The translations under genes were made by a program, and so were the position numbers. From Afipia sp. (GTDB lineage Bacteria > Pseudomonadota > Alphaproteobacteria > Rhizobiales > Xanthobacteraceae), in the NCBI GenBank assembly GCA_017308575.1, contig JAFKEQ010000003.1, forward strand, positions 124,001 to 188,000: DNA of 64,000 nt, given 5' to 3'. The notes beneath the pieces were generated by a model. The model did not search any database, was not told the DNA's origin, and was given only the letters and a program-made list of their open reading frames with translations. Positions 32,106-40,118 of the stretch are shown piece by piece (positions within the stretch are counted from its first letter, which is position 1; every line of letters starts with the position of its first letter).

Positions 32106-32860
32106 GCGGAGCGCACCATATGCAGCACCTGCGCGGATAGCTTCTTGAAGGTGTCGTCCTCGATCAGGTCGTCCCAGACGCGTGGACGTGGCAGATCAAC
32201 CTTGATCTGGTCGAGCACGCGGCCCTTGGAGAGAACGACCACGCGGTTGGCGAGGAACACGGCTTCCGGCACATCGTGGGTGATGAAGATCACGGTCGGG
32301 CGGCGCTCTTGCCAGATGCGCGTGAGTTCTTCCTGCAAGGTCATGCGGGTCTGGGCATCGACGCTGGCGAACGGCTCGTCCATCAGCAGCACGGCTGGAT
32401 TGTTGGCCAGCGCGCGGACCACGCCGACGCGCTGCTGCATGCCGCCGGAGAGTTCGTTGGGATAGCGGTTCGCCGCGTGCGTGAGGCCCGCGAGCGCCAG
32501 ATATTCATGGGCGATCTTGTCCCGCTCGGCCTTGGGCACGCCGCGCATCTTCGGGCCGAAGCCGACATTGTCGAGCACGGTCTTCCACGGAAACAGCGCG
32601 AAGGATTGAAACACCACGCCGCGCTCCGGGCCGGGGCCGTCGATCGGCTTGCCGTTGAGCAGAATCTCGCCGCCGGAATGCGGAATGAAGCCCGCGACCA
32701 TGTTGAGGATCGTGGTCTTGCCGCAGCCGGAAGGGCCGACGACGGAAACGAATTCGCCCTGTTCGACATCAAGCGAGACGTCATGCACGGCATTCACATG
32801 CGCGCCGGCATAGGGATCGAAATAGGTCTTGGCGAGATTGCGGATCGAAAGCGTGCTCAT
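32102..32860 (-). CDS. NitT/TauT-type ABC transporter ATPase
   Basis: A 252-residue ATPase (SsuB/TauB type). Walker A GPSGCGKTT, signature LSGGMQQRVGVVRALANNP, Walker B VLLMDEPFASVD, switch His FITHDVPEAV. All catalytic motifs are intact. It overlaps the second permease by four bases (ATGA) and the small membrane-protein gene by four bases. Confidence 0.9.
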   Translation of the reverse strand: MSTLSIRNLAKTYFDPYAGAHVNAVHDVSLDVEQGEFVSVVGPSGCGKTTILNMVAGFIPHSGGEILLNGKPIDGPGPERGVVFQSFALFPWKTVLDNVGFGPKMRGVPKAERDKIAHEYLALAGLTHAANRYPNELSGGMQQRVGVVRALANNPAVLLMDEPFASVDAQTRMTLQEELTRIWQERRPTVIFITHDVPEAVFLANRVVVLSKGRVLDQIKVDLPRPRVWDDLIEDDTFKKLSAQVLHMVRSA

Positions 32861-33663
32861 GATGTAACCAGTCCCCAGCGCTGTCCGGTCGCGCGTTCGA
32901 GCGGCGCGAGGATCCAGGCGTCAACGATGTACCAAAGCAATCCAAGAATGATCATGCCGAGAATGATCTCGACGGTGGAGCCGGCGCGGCGCGCGTCGAA
33001 CATCATGAAGCCGATGCCGCTGGTGCCGACGATGATCTCCACGGCGATCAGCGCGCGCCAGCCATAGCCGAGGCCGTTGCGCAGGCCGGTGATGATGTTC
33101 GGCAATGCGCCCGGCAGCGTGACTTCCCACAACACGCGGGTGCGCGATGCGCCGAGGCTGCGCGCGGCGCGGGCGAGATCGCGCGGCACCGATTCCACGC
33201 CGAGCACGGTGTTGAGTACGACGGGAAACAGCACCGTATAGACGATCACGAAGGTCATGGTGGTGAGGCCGAAGCCGAACCAGATCAGGAGGATCGGCAG
33301 CCATGCGATGTCGCCGATCGCCTGGAAGAACAGCAGGATCGGCCAGCAGGCGCGGTGCGCCCAACGGCTGGTGCCGATCAGAATGCCGAGCGGAATGCCG
33401 AGCGCGACGCCGACGGCCGCGCCGGTGATCAGGCGGACCAGGCTGTCCTGCAGGTAGTCCGGCAGGATGCCTTTATAGGTGAGCGAAATGAAGGAGCGCA
33501 TCACGTCGCCGGGACCGGGAAAGAAGGCGCGGGGAAACACACCGGCTTCCGCGATCAAGGTCCAGATCAGCACGACGGGAATGAACGGAATGATTGCCGC
33601 GATGCCCGGCCAGCGGGCGGTCATGCGCGTATAGGCGCCCCAGCTTTTGAGAAGAAAGTTCAT
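32857..33663 (-). CDS. NitT/TauT-type ABC permease 2 (intact copy)
   Basis: A 268-residue BPD_transp_1 permease starting at ATG 33663 (MNFLLKSWGAYTRM). Six helices are expected, with the loop DLARAARSLGASRTRVLWEV contacting the ATPase and a normal end (LGLLWYIVDAWILAPLERAT). The start codon overlaps, as ATGA, the stop codon that the first permease has in its own displaced frame. Because of the lesion in permease 1, the same frame is also open from 34419, so a 520-residue fused product is possible. Independent initiation at 33663 would give the normal protein. Confidence 0.8.
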   Translation of the reverse strand: MNFLLKSWGAYTRMTARWPGIAAIIPFIPVVLIWTLIAEAGVFPRAFFPGPGDVMRSFISLTYKGILPDYLQDSLVRLITGAAVGVALGIPLGILIGTSRWAHRACWPILLFFQAIGDIAWLPILLIWFGFGLTTMTFVIVYTVLFPVVLNTVLGVESVPRDLARAARSLGASRTRVLWEVTLPGALPNIITGLRNGLGYGWRALIAVEIIVGTSGIGFMMFDARRAGSTVEIILGMIILGLLWYIVDAWILAPLERATGQRWGLVTS

Positions 33664-34419
33664 GCGCGCCTCACCATGCCCCAGCGCTCGATGGTCGAGC
33701 GTTCCAGCGGAACCAGCAGCAGACGGTCGATCAGCAGCCACAGCACGCATGTAGCCGAGGCCGACATTGGTTGCGATCATCTCCGCCGCGATCAACCCGC
33801 GCCATGCGAAGCCAAGTCCGGTGCGGATGCCGGTGACGATGTTCGGCAGCGCGCCGGGCAGCAGCACTTCCGTCAGCAGCGCCCACTTGCCCGCGCCGAG
33901 CGAAGCGGCTGCGTTGCGCAGCGAATAGGGAATGGTCGAGACGCCGAGCAAAGTGTTGTAGGCGACCACGAAGAACACGGCGTTGAAGATCACGAAGATG
34001 ATCGCGCCGAAGCCGTAGCCGAACCACAGCGTCGCGATGGGAATCCACGCGATGCCCGCCAGCACGGAGAAGAAGCGGAACAGCGGCGTGAGAAACGCGG
34101 AGATGCCGGGGCTGACGCCCATGGCGATGCCGAGGGGAACGGCGGTGACGACGCCGATCAGCGTGCCGAGCCCGACGCGCAGCAGGCTCGCGCCGACATG
34201 ATTGAGCAGCGTGCCGTCGCGGATGGATTCGACCGCCGCGCCGCCGACCGCGCCCACGGACGGGAAGACGCGCGGGCTGACGTGGAACAGCGGCACGACA
34301 ATGGCCCAGACGATCACCAGCACGAGCAACGGCGCAATGAACATCGCCGCGCCCGCGACGGAATTGATCCCGCGCGTGACCCATCGTGGTCGCGTCTTCT
34401 GGCTGGGCATGACCAGCAT
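33660..34419 (-). pseudogene. NitT/TauT-type ABC permease 1, disrupted by an internal deletion/frameshift
   Basis: From ATG 34419 (GGGAG five bases upstream) the frame encodes a normal permease up to residue 224 (EMIATNVGLGYM), including the EAA loop. It then reads foreign sequence (RAVAADRPSAAG...) straight into permease 2. The missing end is present in another frame at 33660-33746: VLWLLIDRLLLVPLERSTIE and then RWGMVRRA with a TGA overlapping the permease-2 ATG. Aligned with permease 2, about 21 residues (the last loop and part of the last helix) are absent, that is roughly 62-65 nt and not a multiple of three. It is either a real lesion or an assembly error. Confidence 0.75.
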
Positions 34420-34525
34420 GGCGTCTCCCTGAGCCGGCGATTGATGCCGGTCGCTTGTCGTTTCCCGCGGGCCGCTTGTTGTTGCACGGCCTCGATTGAT
34501 TGTGGCGCGAGCGCGGACTGCGCGA

Positions 34526-35299
34526 TCACGCGATGGCGTAGCCTCCGTCGATGACCAGAACGGTGCCCGTCACGAAGGATGCGGCGGGCGAACAGAGATA
34601 GAGAACGCCGCCAAGAAGATCGGATGGCATGCCCCAGCGCCCGAGCGGTGTGCGATCGAGGATCGGCTGGCTGCGCGCCGGATCGGCCTGCAATGCGGAG
34701 GTGAGGGGCGTTGCGATCCAGCCCGGTGCGATGGCGTTGACGCGGATGCCGTCGCCCGCATAGGCGATGGCCAGCGATTTCGTGAGCTGCGCGATGCCGC
34801 CCTTGCTGGCGGCGTAACCGGGCACAAGACCGCCGCCGAAGAACGACAGCATGGAGGCGAGATTGACGATCGCGCCGTTGGTCTTCGCCAGCAATGGCCG
34901 CGCCGCCGAACAGACGCGCATGGTGCCGTTGAGATTGATATCGACCACGGATTCGAACACCTCCGGCTCGAGTTCCTCGCCGCGGCGGATCACGCCCGCG
35001 CAGTTCACCACCACATCAAGGCCATCGAGCGAATTGACCAGCGCCTTGACGGCGTCGCCGTTGCGCACGTCGAGCTTGTGCGCGTGCGCCTTGCTCAACA
35101 CGGGATCGGAAGCGGCGGCCGCGATCTCGGCATCGCCGACACCGGCTACGGTGACATGCGCGCCCGCTTCGATGAAACCGCGCGCGAGGCCCGCGCCGAT
35201 GCCGGACGTGCCGCCGGTAACCAGCACCCGCTTGCCAGCATACCAGACCGATGCCCAGGCGCCGGACGTTGCGTCATGTGTGATGGTCGATCCGTCCAT
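34526..35299 (-). CDS. Short-chain dehydrogenase/reductase (SDR)
   Basis: A 257-residue NAD(P)-dependent oxidoreductase. Cofactor motif TGGTSGIG (residues 28-35), NCAG near 99-102, catalytic Ser149 (NLASM), Tyr162 and Lys166 (GYAASKGG), and the end VLVIDGGYAIA typical of classical SDRs. The start at 35299 (MDGSTITHD) was chosen because the coding frame further upstream overlaps the cupin gene. It lies 5 nt after the cupin stop, so they are co-transcribed, and 106 nt before the permeases. It probably oxidises a hydroxylated intermediate of the compound imported by the neighbouring transporter (inference). Confidence 0.85.
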   Translation of the reverse strand: MDGSTITHDATSGAWASVWYAGKRVLVTGGTSGIGAGLARGFIEAGAHVTVAGVGDAEIAAAASDPVLSKAHAHKLDVRNGDAVKALVNSLDGLDVVVNCAGVIRRGEELEPEVFESVVDINLNGTMRVCSAARPLLAKTNGAIVNLASMLSFFGGGLVPGYAASKGGIAQLTKSLAIAYAGDGIRVNAIAPGWIATPLTSALQADPARSQPILDRTPLGRWGMPSDLLGGVLYLCSPAASFVTGTVLVIDGGYAIA

Positions 35300-35304
35300 G
35301 ATCG

Positions 35305-35802
35305 TCAGCGCACGAATTGGTCGAGATAGTCGCGGCCGAGGCCGCAGGCCTCGTAATGCGCGCGGCACATGTCGATCTTGGTGAATACGTCCTCGTAGCC
35401 GACGTGCTTGTTGTTCTCGTCGAGATAGACCATCGATCCCTGGATGTTGAAGAAGGTGATCATTTCCGGCGTGTCTTCCGGCACGACAAGCGTGTGGATC
35501 TCGCCCGGCGGCTCGAACACATAGGAGCCTTCGGTCGCGACCCATTTGTGCTCGCGGTAGAACCATTTGCCCTTGAGAACGAAGCCGTGAACCGGATTGG
35601 GATGCAGATGTCGCGACAGCACGCCGGAGCGGCGCACGCGCAGCAGGTTGCACCACTGGCCCTGACGCGTGTTGAGCATCAGCGGACGAAACCAGACGTC
35701 CGGCGCCTGCGGCACCCAGATGCGCTCGTCCTCCGGGATCGCGACAACTGCGATCTCCGGCGATGCCAGCACATGGGTCGAGCCCTTCATGTCACGATAC
35801 AT
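35305..35802 (-). CDS. Cupin dioxygenase, 2,4'-dihydroxyacetophenone dioxygenase (DAD) family
   Basis: A 165-residue cytoplasmic single-domain cupin. It resembles DAD-family proteins: WVPQAPDVWFRPLMLNTRQG, RSGVLSRHLHPNPVHGFVL, a middle YREHKW and EPPGEIHTLVV. Likely iron ligands are His65, His67 and His103, with Glu84 between them. Characterised DAD cleaves a C-C bond beside a carbonyl with O2; many homologs have unknown substrates. The start at 35802 (MYRDMKGST) overlaps the end of the GntR gene by 11 bases. Confidence 0.75.
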   Translation of the reverse strand: MYRDMKGSTHVLASPEIAVVAIPEDERIWVPQAPDVWFRPLMLNTRQGQWCNLLRVRRSGVLSRHLHPNPVHGFVLKGKWFYREHKWVATEGSYVFEPPGEIHTLVVPEDTPEMITFFNIQGSMVYLDENNKHVGYEDVFTKIDMCRAHYEACGLGRDYLDQFVR

Positions 35803-36586
35803 ATTGCTTCCTCTTGGTCTTCGGCTTTGCGGGCCGCGGCGTAATCGGCGATTTCGCGCTGCCGGATTTTTTCTTCGCGAGCTTGGAGCGGGTGAATCCA
35901 AGAACCTGTTCCATCGCGCCGCGTGCCTTGCGCGGATTGCCTTCGTCGATGGCGTGCGCCACAGCGGCGTGATTGGGCAGGTTGTCGTCGAACCAGCCGG
36001 TGCTGCCGACGGCGACCAGAAAGACGGTGCTCAGAATGGTGTCGATCGCGCCGCGAAAGCCCTGAAACACGCGGTTATGAGTGGCGTCGAGGATCGCGAG
36101 ATGAAAAGCCTTGTCGGCCTCGATGGCGCTGTCGAGATCGTGCGATGTTTCCATCGCCGCCAGCGCGGTGTTGATGCGCAAGCGGTCTTCTTGAGTTGCG
36201 CGTTCGGCGGCCAGCGCCGCGGCGGCGGGCTCGATGATCGAGCGGACTTCCTGAATTTCCAGCAGCAGTTCGCGGTCCGGCTCGCCTTTGCCGACCAGCC
36301 AGTTCAGCACGTCGCGGTCGAGCAGGCTCCAGTCGTGACGGGGGCGCACGCGTGTGCCGTGGCGCGGAGCGACGCTCACGAGGCCCTTCGCCGCCAGCGT
36401 CTTGATCGCTTCGCGGATCACCCCGCGCCCGACGCCGAAGCGGACTTCGAGATCCGGCTCCGGCGGCAGCGCCGCGCCGACGGGAATGATGTCGCGCGCG
36501 ATCTCGTTGCCGAGCGTGGACAGCACTTCATGAATGCGGCCCGGCTTGGCGCGTTTGACGACAAATTGTGCGGCGGCCTTGGCCAA
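35792..36586 (-). CDS. GntR-family (FadR/FCD) regulator of the cupin-SDR-transporter operon
   Basis: A 264-residue repressor-type protein. The winged HTH includes RIHEVLSTLGNEIARDII, then VRFGVGRGVIREAIKTLAAK. The FCD ligand domain (about 100-235) has DLDSAIEADKAFHLAILDAT with the metal/ligand-binding Asp/His. It ends in a basic Lys/Pro-rich tail (KSPITPRPAKPKTKRKQ). It is the first gene of the minus-strand operon and overlaps the cupin gene by 11 bases. A perfect 29-bp palindrome lies 69 nt upstream of its start codon, so autoregulation is likely. Confidence 0.88.
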   Translation of the reverse strand: MAKAAAQFVVKRAKPGRIHEVLSTLGNEIARDIIPVGAALPPEPDLEVRFGVGRGVIREAIKTLAAKGLVSVAPRHGTRVRPRHDWSLLDRDVLNWLVGKGEPDRELLLEIQEVRSIIEPAAAALAAERATQEDRLRINTALAAMETSHDLDSAIEADKAFHLAILDATHNRVFQGFRGAIDTILSTVFLVAVGSTGWFDDNLPNHAAVAHAIDEGNPRKARGAMEQVLGFTRSKLAKKKSGSAKSPITPRPAKPKTKRKQYVS

Positions 36587-36654
36587 CGTCGTGCTCTCCC
36601 GATCGCCGTCTTGCGCAGCGTGGCAAAACGCTAGCAGGCCCGGGGCAGGCTGGC

Positions 36655-36683
36655 AATCATCCGATGTTAAACATCGGATGATT
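36655..36683. promoter_or_regulatory. Perfect 29-bp palindrome, candidate GntR operator
   Basis: AATCATCCGATGTT (36655-36668) and AACATCGGATGATT (36670-36683) are exact reverse complements around a single A. The centre carries the GT-n3-AC core typical of GntR-FCD operators. It lies upstream of the GntR-cupin-SDR-ABC operon. From 36684 to 36900 I see no gene or structured site. Confidence 0.75.
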
Positions 36684-36900
36684 AGGGGATATGTTGCGGC
36701 GCAAATCCACTCACTGGTGCGGCATTTTGCGCGCCCGCGGCTGTAACTATGGAGTGGATGCGAGTGTGTTGCGCTGCACGGTCGCGCGCTGCAGGCGAGA
36801 TCATCGATGGTCTTGCCGCGCTATCGCGTCGCCGGACAAGGCGTGCGGGATTCCGCATTTGAAGGGAGGCGCGCTGCAAGTGTGAGGTAATCAGTGGGGC

Positions 36901-37005
36901 CGTCATCCTGAGTTGCGAGCACTTGCGAGCCTCGAAGGATGGCGGATCATGAGGCGCCGCCGCCCTTCGAGGCCTCCGCTTCGCTACGGCACCTCAGGGT
37001 GACGG
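36901..37005. repeat. Dispersed repeat (GTCATCCTGAG...CTCAGGGTGACGG family)
   Basis: It starts CGTCATCCTGAG and ends CTCAGGGTGACGG, with CCTCGAAGGATG and CCCTTCGAGGC inside, forming nested imperfect palindromes. The same design is seen at 52479-52588. It is an intergenic filler between the GntR promoter region and the end of the Lrp gene. Confidence 0.75.
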
Positions 37006-37039
37006 CTTATCGCGCTTCAACTTGATACAGGCAAATCTT

Positions 37040-37501
37040 CTACACCGGCAGCGCGATGGTGTATTTCACCTGACTGAGCGCGAAGCTCGACTCGATGGAC
37101 GCGATGCCGTCGAGCCGCGTCAGCTTGGTCTTGATAAAGGCCTCATAGGACGGAAGGTCGGCCGTAACGACCCGCAGCAGGTAGTCGCGGTTACCGGTCA
37201 TCAGGTAGCATTCCAGCACTTCCTTCCACTTCGAGATCGCCTTGGCGAAGCGGTCGAGGTCTTCTTCCTTCTGTCGTTCCAGCTTGATCGAGATGAACAC
37301 GCTCACGGGAAGCCCGACCGATTTCTGATCGACCATGGCGATGTAGCGCGAAATCACGCCGCGCTCTTCCAGCAGCTTCACGCGGCGATGGCAGGGCGAA
37401 ACGGAGAGGCCGACCTGATCCGCCAGTTCCTGCATGGTGACCCGGCTGTCGGCCTGCAGGATGTTGAGAATCTTGCGGTCGATGGCGTCGAGTGTGTCCA
37501 T
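37040..37501 (-). CDS. Lrp/AsnC-family transcriptional regulator
   Basis: A 153-residue feast/famine regulator. The HTH (residues 1-60) reads DTLDAIDRKILNILQADSRV, then LADQVGLSVSPCHRRVKLLE; the RAM/AsnC ligand domain contains GNRDYLLRVVTADLPSYEAF. It is divergent from an AceE-like dehydrogenase gene, with concentric inverted repeats between them. This matches the mdeR-mdeB layout of methionine/2-oxobutyrate catabolism in Pseudomonas, so an amino acid or its 2-oxo acid is the likely effector (inference). Confidence 0.88.
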   Translation of the reverse strand: MDTLDAIDRKILNILQADSRVTMQELADQVGLSVSPCHRRVKLLEERGVISRYIAMVDQKSVGLPVSVFISIKLERQKEEDLDRFAKAISKWKEVLECYLMTGNRDYLLRVVTADLPSYEAFIKTKLTRLDGIASIESSFALSQVKYTIALPV

Positions 37502-37549
37502 TGGTATGAAATCCCAATAAATTTAACTCTATTGGGATGATATACCAAT
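37500..37549. promoter_or_regulatory. Concentric inverted repeats in the lrp/aceE-like promoter region
   Basis: The outer pair ATTGGTAT (37500-37507) and ATACCAAT (37542-37549) and the inner pair ATCCCAATA (37511-37519) and TATTGGGAT (37530-37538) share one centre, with 3-nt spacers on each side. The region begins at the lrp start codon and lies about 55 nt before the AceE-like gene: a likely Lrp-type operator for both. Confidence 0.7.
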
Positions 37550-37604
37550 CTTGCCTCGCGCGTCGATATGATTTGAGATTTTTCGGCGAGAGCGCGGGAC
37601 TAGC

Positions 37605-40010
37605 ATGGGCAATTCCTCAGCCCTTACGGTGAGCCCCATGTCGCCCACAAAGCCACTCGAGCCGTCCCGTCTGGATATTCTCTCGGCACTCCATCGCAAG
37701 GTTCTGTGGCTGTCGTCGTGGATGATCCATCACGCCAACCATGTCCGCGCCGATTCCGATGGACTGAAGGTCGGCGGCCATCAGGCGTCAAGCGCGTCGC
37801 TGGCGACCATCATGTCCGCGCTCTATTTCGGCGTGCTCAAGCCGGAAGACCGCGTGGCGGTGAAGCCGCACGCCAGCCCGGTGTTTCACGCGATTCAATA
37901 TCTGCTCGGCCAGCAGACCCGCGAGAAGCTGGAGAACTTCCGCGGCTTCAAGGGCGCGCAGTCCTATCCCTCGCGCACCAAGGACATCGACGACGTGGAT
38001 TTCTCCACCGGCTCGGTCGGGCTCGGCGTGGCGCAGACGCTGTTCGCATCGTTGGTGCAGGATTACGTGAAGGCGCACGGCTGGATGAAGGACCGGCCGG
38101 AAGGCCGCATGATCGCGCTGGTCGGCGACGCTGAACTCGACGAAGGCAATATCTTCGAGGCGCTGCTGGAAGGCTGGAAGCAGGGCCTGCGCAACACCTG
38201 GTGGATCATCGACTACAACCGCCAGAGCCTCGACGCGGTGATCCGCGAGGGCCTGTGGGAAAAGCTCGAAACCATGTTCCGCAATTTCGGCTGGGACGTG
38301 GTGATCGTGAAATACGGCAAGCTGATGCAGGCTGCATTCGCGGAGCCGGGCGGCGAGGCGCTGCGCAAGTGGATCGATAGCTGCCCGAACCAGATGTATG
38401 CCGCGCTGTGCTTTCAGGGCGGCGGCGCCTTCCGCAAGCGCCTGCTCGATGAGATCGGCGATCAAGGGCCGGTGACGAAGCTGATCGAGAAGCGCAGCGA
38501 CGACGAACTGCTGGCGCTGATGTCCAATCTCGGCGGCCATGACATGGCGAGCATGCTCGAGGCTTTCGAGGCGATCGATCACGACCGGCCGGTGTGCTTC
38601 ATCGCCTACACCATCAAGGGCGTCGGCCTGCCGTTCCAGGGCCACAAGGACAACCACGCCGGCCTGATGACGGTGGCGCAGATGGAAGCGTTCCGCGCGG
38701 CGCAGAACATCCGTCCCGGCCATGAATGGGACCGGCTGGAAGGCGTGCCGCTCGATCATGCGTGTATCGAGGCATTTCTGAAAGCCGCGCCGTTCGCGCG
38801 CGATGGCGCGCGGCGGCTGGATGCGCCCAAGATCGATGTGCCGGAAAAGCTCGGCGTCACGCTGACACCGCGCATGGCGACCCAGCAGGGCTTCGGCCTG
38901 ATCCTCAACGAACTGGCGCGCGGCGACTCGAAACTTGCCGAGCGCATCGTCACCACGTCACCGGACGTGACGGTGTCCACCAATCTCGGGCCGTGGGTGA
39001 ACCGCCGCGGCCTGTTCGCCATGGCGGAGAACACCGACCTGTTCCGCAAGGAGAAGATTCCATCGACCTTTGCGTGGGATTACTCGCCGAAAGGCCAGCA
39101 TATGGAACTGGGTATCGCGGAGATGAATCTCTTCATCATGCTCTCCGCACTCGGTCTGTCGCATTCCATCAACGGCGCGCGCCTGCTGCCGGTCGGCACG
39201 CTGTACGATCCCTTCATCGAGCGCGGTCTCGATGCGCTGAACTACGCCTGCTATCAGGACGCGCGCTTTATGGTGGCGGCGACGCCGTCGGGCATCACGC
39301 TGGCGCCGGAAGGCGGCGCGCACCAGTCCATCGCGACGCCGTTGATCGGCATGGCGCAGGATGGCCTCGCATCATTCGAGCCGGCTTTCGTGGATGAACT
39401 CGCGGTCATCATGCGCTGGAGCTTCGACCACATGCAGCGCGACGACGATGGCGGCTCGGTCTATCTGCGCCTCTCCACGCGCACCATCGATCAGCCGCAG
39501 CGCACGATCACGCCTGAAATAGAAAGCGATATCGCGGCCGGTGCTTACTGGCTGCGCAAGCCGGGGCCGAATGCCGAACTGGTGATCGCCTATACCGGCG
39601 TGGTCGCGCCGGAAGCCATCGAGGCGACGGGGCTGCTCGGCGAATCTCGCCGCGACATCGGACTGCTCGCGATCACGTCCGCCGACCGGCTGCATCAGGG
39701 CTGGACCGCGTCGCGCAAGCAGCGCCGCGCGGGTGGCCCGCGCGAACCGAGCCATATCGAGCGGCTGCTCGCGCCGTTGCCGCGCGACTGCGGACTGATC
39801 ACCGTGATCGACGGCCATCCCGCGACGCTGGCGTGGCTCGGCAGCGTGCATGGCCATCGCGTCGAGGCGCTGGGCGTCGAGAAATTCGGCCAGACCGGCA
39901 CCATCGGTGACCTCTATCGCCACTATGGTCTCGATACCAACACCATCATCGATGCGGCCGCGAGCCTGACCTTCGGCTCGCCGATCCGGCATCGCAAGAC
40001 GGCAGTGTAG
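37605..40010 (+). CDS. AceE-like homodimeric 2-oxoacid dehydrogenase E1 (transketolase-fold)
   Basis: An 801-residue thiamine-diphosphate enzyme resembling homodimeric pyruvate dehydrogenase E1 (887 residues in E. coli) and Pseudomonas MdeB. VGGHQASSASLATIM is near 57-70, HASPVFHAIQYLLG follows, and the ThDP/Mg motif begins GDAELDEG (174-181) and ends with Asn205 in DYNRQS. The middle part has AYTIKGVGLPFQGHKDNHAG and the Pyr domain LGIAEMNLFIMLSALGLS. No E2/E3 genes are nearby, so it would use partners encoded elsewhere or act alone. ATG 37605 is used; an in-frame ATG at 37638 is also possible. It is divergent from lrp. Confidence 0.8.
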   Translation: MGNSSALTVSPMSPTKPLEPSRLDILSALHRKVLWLSSWMIHHANHVRADSDGLKVGGHQASSASLATIMSALYFGVLKPEDRVAVKPHASPVFHAIQYLLGQQTREKLENFRGFKGAQSYPSRTKDIDDVDFSTGSVGLGVAQTLFASLVQDYVKAHGWMKDRPEGRMIALVGDAELDEGNIFEALLEGWKQGLRNTWWIIDYNRQSLDAVIREGLWEKLETMFRNFGWDVVIVKYGKLMQAAFAEPGGEALRKWIDSCPNQMYAALCFQGGGAFRKRLLDEIGDQGPVTKLIEKRSDDELLALMSNLGGHDMASMLEAFEAIDHDRPVCFIAYTIKGVGLPFQGHKDNHAGLMTVAQMEAFRAAQNIRPGHEWDRLEGVPLDHACIEAFLKAAPFARDGARRLDAPKIDVPEKLGVTLTPRMATQQGFGLILNELARGDSKLAERIVTTSPDVTVSTNLGPWVNRRGLFAMAENTDLFRKEKIPSTFAWDYSPKGQHMELGIAEMNLFIMLSALGLSHSINGARLLPVGTLYDPFIERGLDALNYACYQDARFMVAATPSGITLAPEGGAHQSIATPLIGMAQDGLASFEPAFVDELAVIMRWSFDHMQRDDDGGSVYLRLSTRTIDQPQRTITPEIESDIAAGAYWLRKPGPNAELVIAYTGVVAPEAIEATGLLGESRRDIGLLAITSADRLHQGWTASRKQRRAGGPREPSHIERLLAPLPRDCGLITVIDGHPATLAWLGSVHGHRVEALGVEKFGQTGTIGDLYRHYGLDTNTIIDAAASLTFGSPIRHRKTAV

Positions 40011-40118
40011 GGCCGCGATTTAACCACGGGCGGCGTTAACCGGACGCCGCCGCAAATCCCAAGTTGACCGCGCGCGGGAACGGCATCACCATCGATTCCG
40101 TTATCGATCAGGTGTGCA

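Noticed and set aside
32857..34419. A genuine evolved double permease
   Set aside because: The correct end and stop codon of permease 1 are still present in the neighbouring frame, and part of a membrane helix is missing. This fits a lesion or sequence error better than a designed fusion, though it is left open in the findings.
36901..37005. CRISPR-like repeat array
   Set aside because: The boxes are palindromic dispersed repeats in one or two units, without regular spacers, and no cas genes occur in the window.
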